Part shown: positions 8,542-17,032 of the stretch, piece by piece
How the letters are laid out: each line of letters begins with the position of its first letter
How positions within the stretch are numbered: position 1 is the first letter of the stretch
Source: Candidatus Baltobacteraceae bacterium
GTDB lineage: Bacteria; Vulcanimicrobiota; Vulcanimicrobiia; Vulcanimicrobiales; Vulcanimicrobiaceae
DNA: 64,000 nucleotides
Assembly (NCBI GenBank): GCA_036489885.1
Contig: DASXEW010000003.1
Span: 1,240,001-1,304,000, forward strand
Reading direction: 5' to 3'
Translations under genes and position numbers: made by a program
Notes under the pieces: model-generated
Told to the model about the DNA's origin: nothing
Databases searched by the model: none
What the model saw: only the letters and a program-made list of their open reading frames with translations

Positions 8542-9674
8542 GCTCAGATACCATCTGCATTGTCGGCGTTGCCGAGTCCGATGAGATCGGCGATCTCCCG
8601 AACTGCTCCGGCCTCGAGCTACAGACGCAAGCCGCGCGCAACGCGCTCACCGACGCCGGTCTGACCAAAGGCGATATCGACGGTGTCGTTGCGCACACGG
8701 GCGGGCGAATGGCGGCCCTCAATTTTTCCGAGTACATGGGGCTTACACCGAAGTGGTTGGAGGAGACATTCGTCGGCGGCGCTTCCAACGTGTCGCACAT
8801 GGACACGGCCGCAGCCGCAATCCGCTCCGGCATCTGTTCGACCGTTCTTGTCGCGTACGGAACGACGCCGCGGCAAGGCGAGTACGTCACCCTGACGCCG
8901 GAGTACGCCGATGATTTCGAGCGTCCGTTCGGCATGTGTTTCCCGGTCGGCGCGTATGCGCTTGTCGCGCAGCGCCACATGTATCAATACGGGACGACGC
9001 GCGCGCAGTTTGCAAAGCTCGTCGTTGAGAGTCGCCGCTGGGCGGCGCTCAATCCAAAGGCGATCCGCCGTAAGCCGATTACTATCGAAGAAGTCCTTGC
9101 CGCACCGGCCGTCGTCGATCCAATTCACCGGCTTGATTCGTGCCTTGTGACGGACGCGGGTGGAGCGTACGTGTTGACGACGCTCGAGCGGGCGGGCAAG
9201 CTAAAGAAGAAGCCGGTCGCGTTTCTTGGTGCCGGCCATTCATATACTCACCGCTCGATCGCGCAGAAGGAAGATATCACGACGAGCGGCGCCGCGATCT
9301 CTGCGCCACGCGCCCTCGAACGCGCCGGACTGACGCTCGATGATATCGACGTCTACGAAATTTACGATGCGTTTACGAGCCAGCTGCTGATCATGCTGGA
9401 AGACATCGGTCTCTGCAAAAAGGGCGAGGGCGGGACGTTCGTCGAGCGTACCGATTTTGGTCCGGGTGGCGATATTCCGCTCAATACCTCGGGCGGCGGT
9501 CTTTCATACTTGCATCCGGGTGCATTCGGGATGTTTCTCGTGATCGAAGCCGTGCGTCAGTTGCGCGGTGAGTGCGGAGAACGCCAAGTGCGTGGCGCTC
9601 GTCACGCGCTCGTGCACGGCAACGGCGGTGTCTATTTCAGCGAGGTCACTGCGATCCTCGGAGCGGTCGCATGA
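8538..9674 (+). CDS. Thiolase-like protein (SCP-x/Ltp2 type) without the thiolase cysteine
   Basis: The 378-residue thiolase-superfamily protein starts at GTG 8538, overlapping the previous stop. The nucleophile segment where true thiolases have a cysteine reads GGASNVSHMDTAAAAI, with no Cys. The distal EIYDAFTSQLL and GGGLSYLHPG motifs remain, with Y replacing the usual G before H. This pattern is typical of the Ltp2 group, which are aldolases working with a DUF35 partner in steroid side-chain breakdown; the next gene encodes such a partner. A retro-aldol or similar C-C cleavage on an acyl-CoA is therefore likelier than thiolysis (inference). Confidence 0.82.
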   Translation: MSSDTICIVGVAESDEIGDLPNCSGLELQTQAARNALTDAGLTKGDIDGVVAHTGGRMAALNFSEYMGLTPKWLEETFVGGASNVSHMDTAAAAIRSGICSTVLVAYGTTPRQGEYVTLTPEYADDFERPFGMCFPVGAYALVAQRHMYQYGTTRAQFAKLVVESRRWAALNPKAIRRKPITIEEVLAAPAVVDPIHRLDSCLVTDAGGAYVLTTLERAGKLKKKPVAFLGAGHSYTHRSIAQKEDITTSGAAISAPRALERAGLTLDDIDVYEIYDAFTSQLLIMLEDIGLCKKGEGGTFVERTDFGPGGDIPLNTSGGGLSYLHPGAFGMFLVIEAVRQLRGECGERQVRGARHALVHGNGGVYFSEVTAILGAVA

Positions 9675-10132
9675 GCGAGTCACCCAAAGAGCTGCGCACG
9701 CTCTATAAATCGGAGCTCGCGGGAAGCGCCTATCAACCAACGCGCTCGCCCGAGGCGAAGCCGTTTTGGGACGGCTGCCGCGAGCATCGCTTGATGCTGC
9801 CGCAGTGCACGGCGTGCAAGCGTTTTCATTTCTATCCCCGCAAATTCTGTCCGTATTGCGATTCGCGCACGATCTCGTGGGTGCAATCGTCAGGGACCGG
9901 AACGATTTATTCTTTTGCTGTCGTGCGCCAGAAGATCGAACCGGCCTTCGCGCATCTCATTCCCTATGCGATTGCGATCATCGACGTGAGCGAAGGCATT
10001 CGCATGCTCAGCCGCATCCACGGCCGGATCGACGACGTTGCCTGCGGCAGACCGGTGCACGTGACGTTCGAAGAGCTCTCACCGGCAGTGACGGTTCCCC
10101 TGTTTTCGATGTCCCGAGGTGAACATGCGTAA
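9671..10132 (+). CDS. DUF35 Zn-ribbon/OB-fold protein, partner of the thiolase-like protein
   Basis: The 153-residue protein has an N-terminal rubredoxin-like zinc knuckle (CTAC and CPYC pairs, about residues 40-60) and a C-terminal OB fold (GTGTIYSFAVV). Such proteins sit beside thiolases or Ltp2-like aldolases and form part of their CoA-substrate channel. ATG 9671 overlaps the upstream stop (ATGA); the longer ORF is shadow. Its 3' end overlaps the start of the carboxyltransferase gene. Confidence 0.88.
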   Translation: MSESPKELRTLYKSELAGSAYQPTRSPEAKPFWDGCREHRLMLPQCTACKRFHFYPRKFCPYCDSRTISWVQSSGTGTIYSFAVVRQKIEPAFAHLIPYAIAIIDVSEGIRMLSRIHGRIDDVACGRPVHVTFEELSPAVTVPLFSMSRGEHA

Positions 10133-11585
10133 AATCAAGCTCATCGACACCACGATCCGCGACGGCCAGCAGTCGCTTTGGGCGACGCGCATGACGAACG
10201 AGATGGTCCTTCCGTATTTGCCGCGCATGGACGAGATGGGTTTCGACTATATCGATCTGCTGGGCGGCGCGGTGTTCGACGTCTGCGTCCGGTTCTTGCG
10301 CGAGGATCCGTGGGAGCGCATGCGCCAGGCTGCGCGTCTTGTGAAGAAGACGCCGCTCAACGTGTGGACGCGCGGACAAAGCTTGTTTACCTTCGAGATG
10401 TTCCCGGACGACGTCGTCGAGTTAGCCGTGCGTCGCGTTGCCGCTACGGGAGCGAAGCGCTTTACGTGTTTTGACCCGATTCATGACATTCGCAATATCG
10501 AGCTTTCCATGCGCGTTGCAAAAGAATGCGGAATGGAAACCGTCGGCCACGTCGTGTACACGATTAGTCCGATTCATACCGACGAATACTACGTCGCAAA
10601 GGCCAAAGAGATTCTCGCCTTGGGTGTCGACGTGCTCGGCATCAAAGACCCCGGCGGTTTGCTTTCGGTCGAGCGCGCGCGGACACTCGTTCCGGCGATT
10701 CGCGCGATCGATGCGAATATTCCGCTCGAGCTGCATTCGCATTGCCGCGGCAGCGTCGGGGAGCTCGTACTACTCGAAAGCGTCCCGCTGGGTGCCGACA
10801 TCGTGTACACCGCCGTTCGTCCGCTTGCGTCGTCCGACGCGTTGCCGGATGCACTCTACTGCACTCGCAACTTGCGCCGCATGGGCTATGAGGTCGGTGT
10901 TTCTGAAGACGGTCTCCTCGAGATGCAAGATCACTTCACGGAAGTTGCGATCAAGTACGGCAAACCAATCGTGCCACCCAACCGGTACGATCCGTTCCTT
11001 TACAAGCACCAAGTCCCGGGCGGCATGATCTCGAATCTGCACTCGCAGCTGCGCGAGCTCGGCATGGAAGATCGTATCGGCGAGGTGATGGATGAAGCGC
11101 CGCAAGTGCGCGAAGACCTCGGATACCCCGTGCTCGTGAGCCCCTTCGCGCAATTCGCGATCACGCAAGCGACGATCAATGTCGTCAGCGGCAAACGTTA
11201 CGGCACGATCCCGGACGAAGTCGCACGCTACGTCCTCGGATACTACGGTAAGCCGGCCGGACCGATCGCGCCGATCGTCCAAGAGCGCGTCGCGGAAACG
11301 ACAAAGGGAAGGGCGGCGATCACGCGGCGGCCAGGCGAAGTCATCGAGCCGCGACTGGAAGCGACGCGCAAAGCGCGCGGACCGTTCCTCTCGGACGACG
11401 ATTTGCTCTTGGCCGTGTTCTATGCGCCGGCGCAGCTCGATCCGCTCTTCGCAGCGCGCGGCGCGGCGAGTACGTCCGTGTTACAACCGTCGCTAAAAGC
11501 GTTGCTCGCGAATCTCGAGGCGCTGCCGCGCAAACGCACGTTCCGTCTGGACGTTCCGGAATTCGTCGCGGAGGGCGCCCGATAA
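10125..11585 (+). CDS. Carboxyltransferase subunit (pyruvate carboxylase subunit B / transcarboxylase 5S family)
   Basis: The 486-residue TIM-barrel protein has an intact metal centre: DTTIRDGQQS at the N-terminus, the carbamylated lysine K174 in LGIKDPGG, and H204/H206 in LELHSHCRG. The family moves a carboxyl group between carboxybiotin and pyruvate or another 2-oxoacid. The C-terminal 180 residues are the usual post-barrel domain, with no fused biotinyl domain; the separate AccB would serve. I chose ATG 10125, four bases after GAGGTG; a GTG at 10119 would add two residues. Confidence 0.88.
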   Translation: MRKIKLIDTTIRDGQQSLWATRMTNEMVLPYLPRMDEMGFDYIDLLGGAVFDVCVRFLREDPWERMRQAARLVKKTPLNVWTRGQSLFTFEMFPDDVVELAVRRVAATGAKRFTCFDPIHDIRNIELSMRVAKECGMETVGHVVYTISPIHTDEYYVAKAKEILALGVDVLGIKDPGGLLSVERARTLVPAIRAIDANIPLELHSHCRGSVGELVLLESVPLGADIVYTAVRPLASSDALPDALYCTRNLRRMGYEVGVSEDGLLEMQDHFTEVAIKYGKPIVPPNRYDPFLYKHQVPGGMISNLHSQLRELGMEDRIGEVMDEAPQVREDLGYPVLVSPFAQFAITQATINVVSGKRYGTIPDEVARYVLGYYGKPAGPIAPIVQERVAETTKGRAAITRRPGEVIEPRLEATRKARGPFLSDDDLLLAVFYAPAQLDPLFAARGAASTSVLQPSLKALLANLEALPRKRTFRLDVPEFVAEGAR

Positions 11586-13663
11586 AAGCCCTCGACCTGA
11601 GTGCGATACTGGAGCCGCGCAGCGTCGCAATCGTCGGCGCGAATCCCGATGGCACGCGTATGGGCGGCGGCTTCGTCTTGCAGGCGATGCGCCGCCACCA
11701 ATACAGCGGGAAAATTCTCCCGGTCAATCCGCGCTATTCCGATATCGACGGTTTAGCGTGCGTCGCCGATCTGGCGAGCGTCGACGGTACGGTCGACCTT
11801 GCGGTGTTCGCAGTCCCCGCCGCAACGATCCGCGCCAGCATCGAGGCCGTACCGAACGGAAAAATCACGTCAGCGCTCGTGCTGTCCTCCGGCTTCTCCG
11901 AAGTCGGAGAAGAAGGCGCGAAGCTGGAGCGCGAGCTGGTCCAAGCGTTTCGCGCAAAAAATATTCGGATGGTCGGTCCGAACTCGGTCGGCGTCGTCAA
12001 TTTGGGAAACGGTCTCGTCGCCACGATCAGCCAGGCCTTCGATCGCACCGATTTTCCTAAAGGCGACGTCGCGCTCGTTTCGCAAAGCGGCGCGTTCGGT
12101 ACGGCAGTCGTCGCGCGTGGGCTGCAAGAAGGCCTGGGGTTCCGCTTTTTCATCAGCACCGGAAACGAAGCCGATCTTCAGTTCACGGATCTGGCGCGCT
12201 CCCTCATCGTGCGCGATGACGTTAGCGTCCTGTGCGGCTACTTGGAAAACGTTCGCGATGGGAGCGGCTTTGTCGAGCTTGCCAAGCTAGCGGCCTCGAT
12301 CGGCAAACCGATCGTGGTCCTGAAAGCCGGTACGACGCAAGCAGGTTCGGTCGCCGCCAAATCGCACACCGGCGCGCTCGTCGGATCCGACGAAGTCGCG
12401 CAAGCAATCTTCGATGCTTACGGCGTCGTCCGCGCGACCGACGGCGAGCATCTTCTCGAGCTGCTCAAGATGTTCGAACGAACGCCGCGTGCCAAAGGCA
12501 AACGGCTCGCGATCGTTTCGCATTCGGGCGGAGCCGGCGTCTTGGCCGCAGATGCCGCAGAGACCGCGGGTGCTGCCCTGCCGTTGCCGCCTGCCGAAGT
12601 GAAGGAGAAATTGTCCGAAAAGCTTGCCGCTTTTGCAACGATTTCGAATCCGCTCGACATGACGGGAGCTGCGTCGTTGCAAGCCGGCCTAATGGTGAAC
12701 TGTCTGCGTACGATGCTCGAGAGCGACGCCTACGACGCAGGCGTTTTGTGTGTCGCATTGATTTGGCGCGAAGGCGAGATCTTGCTCGCCGAGCTGAACG
12801 CGCTTGCGGAAGAGTGCGCTAAACCGTTCGCCGTCTCGTGGTCGGCGCCGAGCGAAGCGCTGGCTCCAAAATTGCGCGCTGCACGCTTTCCGGTTGTGGC
12901 CGATCCCGCCCGCGCCGCAGGAGCGCTGGCGCGAAAGCTCGTTCACGACGCGACCGCGCATTCGAACCTGACGCATTCCCGCGAAGCGCGTGGCCGCGTC
13001 CGCGGCGACGATCTCGCGACGACGGCCGGACAAATTGCAGTCCTCGTACGTTACGGCATTGCGCTTCCGCGCCAGCTGCTCGCGGCGTCGCTCGAAGAGG
13101 CGGAGCACTTTCGCGCGTCGGTGAACGGTCCGGTTGTCGTCAAGATTGCGGCACCGGAATTGTTGCACCGTACCGAGGCCGGCGGCGTCGCAATCAATAT
13201 CCGTTCGGCGGACGAGCTGGCGCAAGCGTACGAGCGCGTTCTCGCGAGCATTCGCGCAAATCATCCGGACGCGCGCATCGACGGCATGTTGATCCAAGAG
13301 ATGGTCGGTGAGGGGACGCATGCATTCGTCGGCGTCAAACGCGATCCGACGTTCGGGCCCATCGTCGCGATCGGACCAGGCGGAACGTTCGTCGAGCTTT
13401 TCGGAAAGCTCGCGATGCGGCCGGCGCCGCTCGACCCGGATCAGGCGCTTTCGATGTTGCACGGCACCGTGCTCGACCGGCTGCTCGCGGGATTTCGCGG
13501 CGCTGCGGGATTCGATCGCAACTCGTTCGCGCAGCTGATCGCAAATGTGTCGAAGCTGGCACTCGAGGCTCCTGACGTGCAGGAGATGGAGTTCAATCCG
13601 GTCATCGTGCGACCCGACGGCAGCGGCTGCGTCGCGGTCGACTACAAGTTCGCGCTTACGTAG
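11582..13663 (+). CDS. Acyl-CoA synthetase (NDP-forming), acetyl-CoA-synthetase ADP-forming type
   Basis: The roughly 690-residue protein fuses the alpha (CoA-binding, phosphohistidine) and beta (ATP-grasp) parts. Conserved N-terminal residues ILEPRSVAIVGAN lie upstream of the first ATG (11660), so translation must begin earlier. The only candidate after the upstream stop is AUA at 11582, six bases after GGAGGG and overlapping the stop as ATAA. The phosphohistidine is H262 in KSHTGALVGS; the ATP-grasp part has LLHRTEAGGV and the C-terminal EFNPVIV. It interconverts an acyl-CoA plus ADP and phosphate with acid, CoA and ATP, as the last gene of the carboxylase operon. Confidence 0.9.
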   Translation: MKALDLSAILEPRSVAIVGANPDGTRMGGGFVLQAMRRHQYSGKILPVNPRYSDIDGLACVADLASVDGTVDLAVFAVPAATIRASIEAVPNGKITSALVLSSGFSEVGEEGAKLERELVQAFRAKNIRMVGPNSVGVVNLGNGLVATISQAFDRTDFPKGDVALVSQSGAFGTAVVARGLQEGLGFRFFISTGNEADLQFTDLARSLIVRDDVSVLCGYLENVRDGSGFVELAKLAASIGKPIVVLKAGTTQAGSVAAKSHTGALVGSDEVAQAIFDAYGVVRATDGEHLLELLKMFERTPRAKGKRLAIVSHSGGAGVLAADAAETAGAALPLPPAEVKEKLSEKLAAFATISNPLDMTGAASLQAGLMVNCLRTMLESDAYDAGVLCVALIWREGEILLAELNALAEECAKPFAVSWSAPSEALAPKLRAARFPVVADPARAAGALARKLVHDATAHSNLTHSREARGRVRGDDLATTAGQIAVLVRYGIALPRQLLAASLEEAEHFRASVNGPVVVKIAAPELLHRTEAGGVAINIRSADELAQAYERVLASIRANHPDARIDGMLIQEMVGEGTHAFVGVKRDPTFGPIVAIGPGGTFVELFGKLAMRPAPLDPDQALSMLHGTVLDRLLAGFRGAAGFDRNSFAQLIANVSKLALEAPDVQEMEFNPVIVRPDGSGCVAVDYKFALT

Positions 13664-14147
13664 CGCGTTTACGCGTCGTGCGTTTCGCGCGCAGGTGTGC
13701 GAGCGAATGCAGCGTTTTGCGCATGCTCGTGTACGTCGAAGCGCCGACGACTTGCCGGAGCTCTGCTTCGATTTCCGAGAGCGCGTCCATGCATTCGAGC
13801 ATCAAGTGGTTGCCGGCCTCCGTTAACGCGATGATCCGGTTACGGCGGTCGCTCGCGTCGATCTTGCGCCGGACGTAGCCGAGGAGTTGGAGCTCGTTGG
13901 CGAGCTGCCACATCGCCTGCTTTGTCATACTCGCACGGGTCGCGAGCACGTTGAGCCGTGTTCCCTCGAAGTCGATGTGCGAGTAGAGGTTCAAATGCGT
14001 CGGCTTGAATTTCTTGTGCCCGCGCTGCAAGAGCAGCGCCGTCATGTGCGCGTTCACCATGCGCGACGTCGCCAGCAGGAGCTGCCGCAGGTTCATAGCT
14101 CTCTGAGCCGAGAGCACCTTGAGCGTTGACGCTTTTGGTTTCGCCAC
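13656..14147 (-). CDS. MarR-family transcriptional regulator
   Basis: The 163-residue winged-helix protein has the recognition segment TRASMTKQAMWQLANEL (near residues 70-85) and the wing RRKIDASDRRNRIIALTEAG, flanked by the dimerisation helices of MarR proteins. It lies downstream of enoyl-CoA hydratase in a minus-strand unit and its tail overlaps the end of the acyl-CoA synthetase by eight bases. MarR proteins commonly sense aromatic or CoA-ester ligands. No operator could be assigned. Confidence 0.88.
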   Translation of the reverse strand: MAKPKASTLKVLSAQRAMNLRQLLLATSRMVNAHMTALLLQRGHKKFKPTHLNLYSHIDFEGTRLNVLATRASMTKQAMWQLANELQLLGYVRRKIDASDRRNRIIALTEAGNHLMLECMDALSEIEAELRQVVGASTYTSMRKTLHSLAHLRAKRTTRKRAT

Positions 14148-14909
14148 CTAACGCTTCCGCCAGGCTTCGATCATCGCACGCATCTCCGCGGAGGCAAAAC
14201 CACTCGCCTGCGCCATCGCTTCGTAATCCAGCGCGGCTTCGAGGCCTTCGAGCTTGCGCCGCGTGAGCGCGCGTTTTGCCAGACGCATCGCTTGCCCGGG
14301 TTTGGCCGCGATCTCGCGCGCCATCGTCATCGCGGTCTCGCGCACGGTCTTGGCTGCAAGTGCCTGATTCACAAGACCGATTGAGGCAGCGTCGCTCCCG
14401 GAGATCAGCTTGCCTGTGAAGACCAGCTCGGCTGCGCGCGCATCACCGACGAGCAGCGGAAGAAGATGCGTCGTTCCCATACCCGGATGTAGGCCGAGGT
14501 TCAGAAACGTGAAGCCGAGACGCGCCGATTCGGACGCGATCCGAATATCATACGAAAGCGTAAGCGTCAGGCCGGCGCCGATTGCGTCGCCTTCGATGGC
14601 TGCGATCGCCGGCACGTCGAGTGTAAGCCCGGTGAGATACGCGCGATAGAAGCGGCCCATTTGGCGGCGATTTTTCTCGGGCTCCCACGTCAGCTGCTCC
14701 TCGAGCATTCCCATGTCGCCGCCCGCGCTGAATGCGGGTCCGTTCGAGGCGAGCACGACTGCGCGCACGCGAGCGTCGCGCCGGATCTCTTCGATCGCAG
14801 CCGCATAGGCGTGCATCAGCGCTTCGGTGAGCGGATTGCGTTTCTCGGGCGCGTCGAGGACGAGCAGCGTCACGCCGTCTTCGTGCGTGACGCGCAGGGC
14901 GCTAGACAA
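14148..14909 (-). CDS. Enoyl-CoA hydratase/isomerase family protein
   Basis: The 253-residue crotonase-fold protein has the oxyanion-hole segment NGPAFSAGGDMGML and the LGLHPGMGTTHLLP turn. The first catalytic glutamate of hydratases (in PEINLG) is L in FLNLG, while the second is kept in ARAAELVFTG, so it may be an isomerase or other crotonase reaction rather than a classical hydratase. It overlaps the CoA transferase start by eight bases and abuts MarR, forming one operon. Confidence 0.85.
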   Translation of the reverse strand: MSSALRVTHEDGVTLLVLDAPEKRNPLTEALMHAYAAAIEEIRRDARVRAVVLASNGPAFSAGGDMGMLEEQLTWEPEKNRRQMGRFYRAYLTGLTLDVPAIAAIEGDAIGAGLTLTLSYDIRIASESARLGFTFLNLGLHPGMGTTHLLPLLVGDARAAELVFTGKLISGSDAASIGLVNQALAAKTVRETAMTMAREIAAKPGQAMRLAKRALTRRKLEGLEAALDYEAMAQASGFASAEMRAMIEAWRKR

Positions 14910-16083
14910 TCTTTTGCTCTTGCAGTTTCGCGATCTCGGCTTCGCTGTATCCCGATTCGCGCAGCACTTCGCCGGTGTGCGCGCCGCGCTCCGGCGCCGC
15001 CGTCACGAGCTTGCCGGGCGTACGCATCAAGGTCGCAAACTGGCTGAGAATCTTCAGCCTTCCGAGGCGCGGATGCTCGACCTCGCTCGTCACGCGCAGA
15101 TGCTGCATCTGCTCGTCGGCGAAGACTTGATCCATCTTGTAGATCGGTCCGCACGGAATCTCGGCCGCACCCAGGATCGCAACCCACTCGGCGGTCGTTT
15201 TCGTTTTCATCGCGGCATCGATCGTGTCGTTGAGCGCCTTGCGGTTTTTGATCCGGTTCGGATTGTCCGCGTAATCCGGGTCCGCAAATAAATCGGGACG
15301 CCCGATGACGTCGCACAGGCGCTTCCAAAAGGCGCTGCCGGTTGCGGCGATGCTGACGTAACCGTCGGCCGTCGTATACGCCGACGACGGAACGTTGGTA
15401 GGATGATCGTTGCCGACTTGAGCCGGAACTTCACCCAGCATCGTGTAGCGTGCAGCTTGAAAATCGAGCACTTGCAAGCCGGCTTGCAAGAGCGTCGATT
15501 GCACCCACTGGCCTTCGCCCGAATGTTCGCGCTCGAGCAGCGCTGTCATGATGCCGAGCGCCGCCAGCAAACCCGCGGTCACGTCGCAGACCGCGGCCCC
15601 CGCGCGCATCGGACCCTCGCCCGGCGCCCCCGTTACCGACATGATCCCGCTCATGCCTTGCGCGATTTGATCCAGGCCCGGACGCTCGCGGTACGGTCCG
15701 TCTTGTCCGAAGCCCGAAATGCTCGCGAGAATGATGCGTTTGTTGACCGCGCGCAGCGATTCGTAATCGATCCCCAAACGTGCCTTGACGTCGGGCCGGA
15801 AATTTTCGACGACGACGTCGGCCGTCTTGACCAGCCGCATGAAGACCTCGCGGCCTTCGGGCTTCTTCAGATCGAGCGTCAGCGAACGTTTGTTGCGATG
15901 GAGGTTCTGGAAATCGGGGCTCTCACGCGGCGCGCCGAAATCTTCCGCGACCGTCGCCTCGATCTTAATGACGTCGGCGCCGAAATCCGCGAATTGCTTG
16001 ACGCAGGTCGGCCCGGAACGGACGCGCGTGAGGTCGAGAATCCGGAGATGCGAGAGAGCAGGACTTGCAGTTATTGCAGGCAT
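14902..16083 (-). CDS. CaiB/BaiF family III CoA transferase
   Basis: The 393-residue protein transfers CoA between carboxylic acids through an aspartyl-CoA intermediate. It begins ILDLTRVRSGPTC, has FADFGADVIKIE and NLHRNKRSLTLDL, and keeps the catalytic aspartate region AVCDVTAGLLAALG. It is the first gene of the minus unit with crotonase and MarR. Its 5' end faces the thioredoxin reductase 31 bases away. Confidence 0.9.
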   Translation of the reverse strand: MPAITASPALSHLRILDLTRVRSGPTCVKQFADFGADVIKIEATVAEDFGAPRESPDFQNLHRNKRSLTLDLKKPEGREVFMRLVKTADVVVENFRPDVKARLGIDYESLRAVNKRIILASISGFGQDGPYRERPGLDQIAQGMSGIMSVTGAPGEGPMRAGAAVCDVTAGLLAALGIMTALLEREHSGEGQWVQSTLLQAGLQVLDFQAARYTMLGEVPAQVGNDHPTNVPSSAYTTADGYVSIAATGSAFWKRLCDVIGRPDLFADPDYADNPNRIKNRKALNDTIDAAMKTKTTAEWVAILGAAEIPCGPIYKMDQVFADEQMQHLRVTSEVEHPRLGRLKILSQFATLMRTPGKLVTAAPERGAHTGEVLRESGYSEAEIAKLQEQKIV

Positions 16084-16114
16084 TATTACCTATAGTACGC
16101 GAGAAGGAAGTGAA

Positions 16115-17032
16115 ATGGAACGCGCCTGGGACGTCATCGTTATCGGAGCCGGCGCTGCTGGATTGACCTCGGCAAAAGAAACGGCCTCCGCTGGTTTACG
16201 GACGGCTTGTATCGAGTCGTTGATGTTCGGCGGCTTGATCGTGAACGTCAACGAGCTGAACCCCAGCCTCGACGGCGCGAGCGGTTCAGGTGTCGACTTC
16301 GCGACCGAGCTGATGACGGCGGCAACGGATGCCGGCGTCGAGTCGCTGAACGGAATCGTCGAGCTGGTCGAAAACAACGGCGACGGATTCGCGGTGCGCG
16401 TCGACGGCGAGGTGCACACTGCACGCACGGTCATTCTCGCCTCAGGCGCGCGTCTGAAGCGTCTGGGCATTCCCGGTGAAGAAGAGTACGAAGGGCGCGG
16501 CGTTTCGCAGTGCGCGGATTGCGATGGGCCGATGTTTTCCGGCAAAGACGTCATCGTCGTCGGCGGCGGGGATTCGGCGATACAGGAAGCGCTGACGCTC
16601 GCCGGCTTGTGCAGTACCGTGTACGTTGCGCATCGCGATGAGGCGTTCACCGCGACGCCGGAATTCGTCGAAGAGCTGGAACGCTGCAGCAACGTTCGGA
16701 TTCTCTGGAACACGATCGTCGAGCGGCTCGAAGGCGAAGAGCACGTCGAGAAAGCCGTCGTCTGGGATACGAAAGCCGATGCAAGCCGCGAGCTGCCGTG
16801 CAGCGCGATGTTCGCATATATCGGTCTCGAACCCAATTCTGAATATCTCGACGAGGACGTTCCGCGTGACGAGCACGGCCGCGTCATAACCGACGGCTCA
16901 CTGCAAACGAAGATCCCCGGTCTCTTTGCTGCGGGCGCCGTTCGCGTGGGCTGCGGTGGTTTGCTGTCGGACGCAATCGGCGAAGGCCGCGCCGCGGCGT
17001 CAGCGGCCATTCGTTTCGTGGAACTAAGCTAA
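16115..17032 (+). CDS. Thioredoxin-disulfide reductase-like flavoprotein
   Basis: The 305-residue FAD/NADPH enzyme has the N-terminal IGAGAAGL FAD motif, redox pair C133-A-D-C136 in SQCADCDG, NADPH motif GGGDSAIQEA, and a C-terminal GLFAAGAV FAD signature. The start is ATG 16115 with GAAGGAAG just upstream. The closest known function is reduction of thioredoxin, but no thioredoxin gene is in the window. Glycine-reductase operons carry trxB to recycle their selenoprotein, so this enzyme might serve the two selenoproteins here (inference). Confidence 0.87.
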   Translation: MERAWDVIVIGAGAAGLTSAKETASAGLRTACIESLMFGGLIVNVNELNPSLDGASGSGVDFATELMTAATDAGVESLNGIVELVENNGDGFAVRVDGEVHTARTVILASGARLKRLGIPGEEEYEGRGVSQCADCDGPMFSGKDVIVVGGGDSAIQEALTLAGLCSTVYVAHRDEAFTATPEFVEELERCSNVRILWNTIVERLEGEEHVEKAVVWDTKADASRELPCSAMFAYIGLEPNSEYLDEDVPRDEHGRVITDGSLQTKIPGLFAAGAVRVGCGGLLSDAIGEGRAAASAAIRFVELS

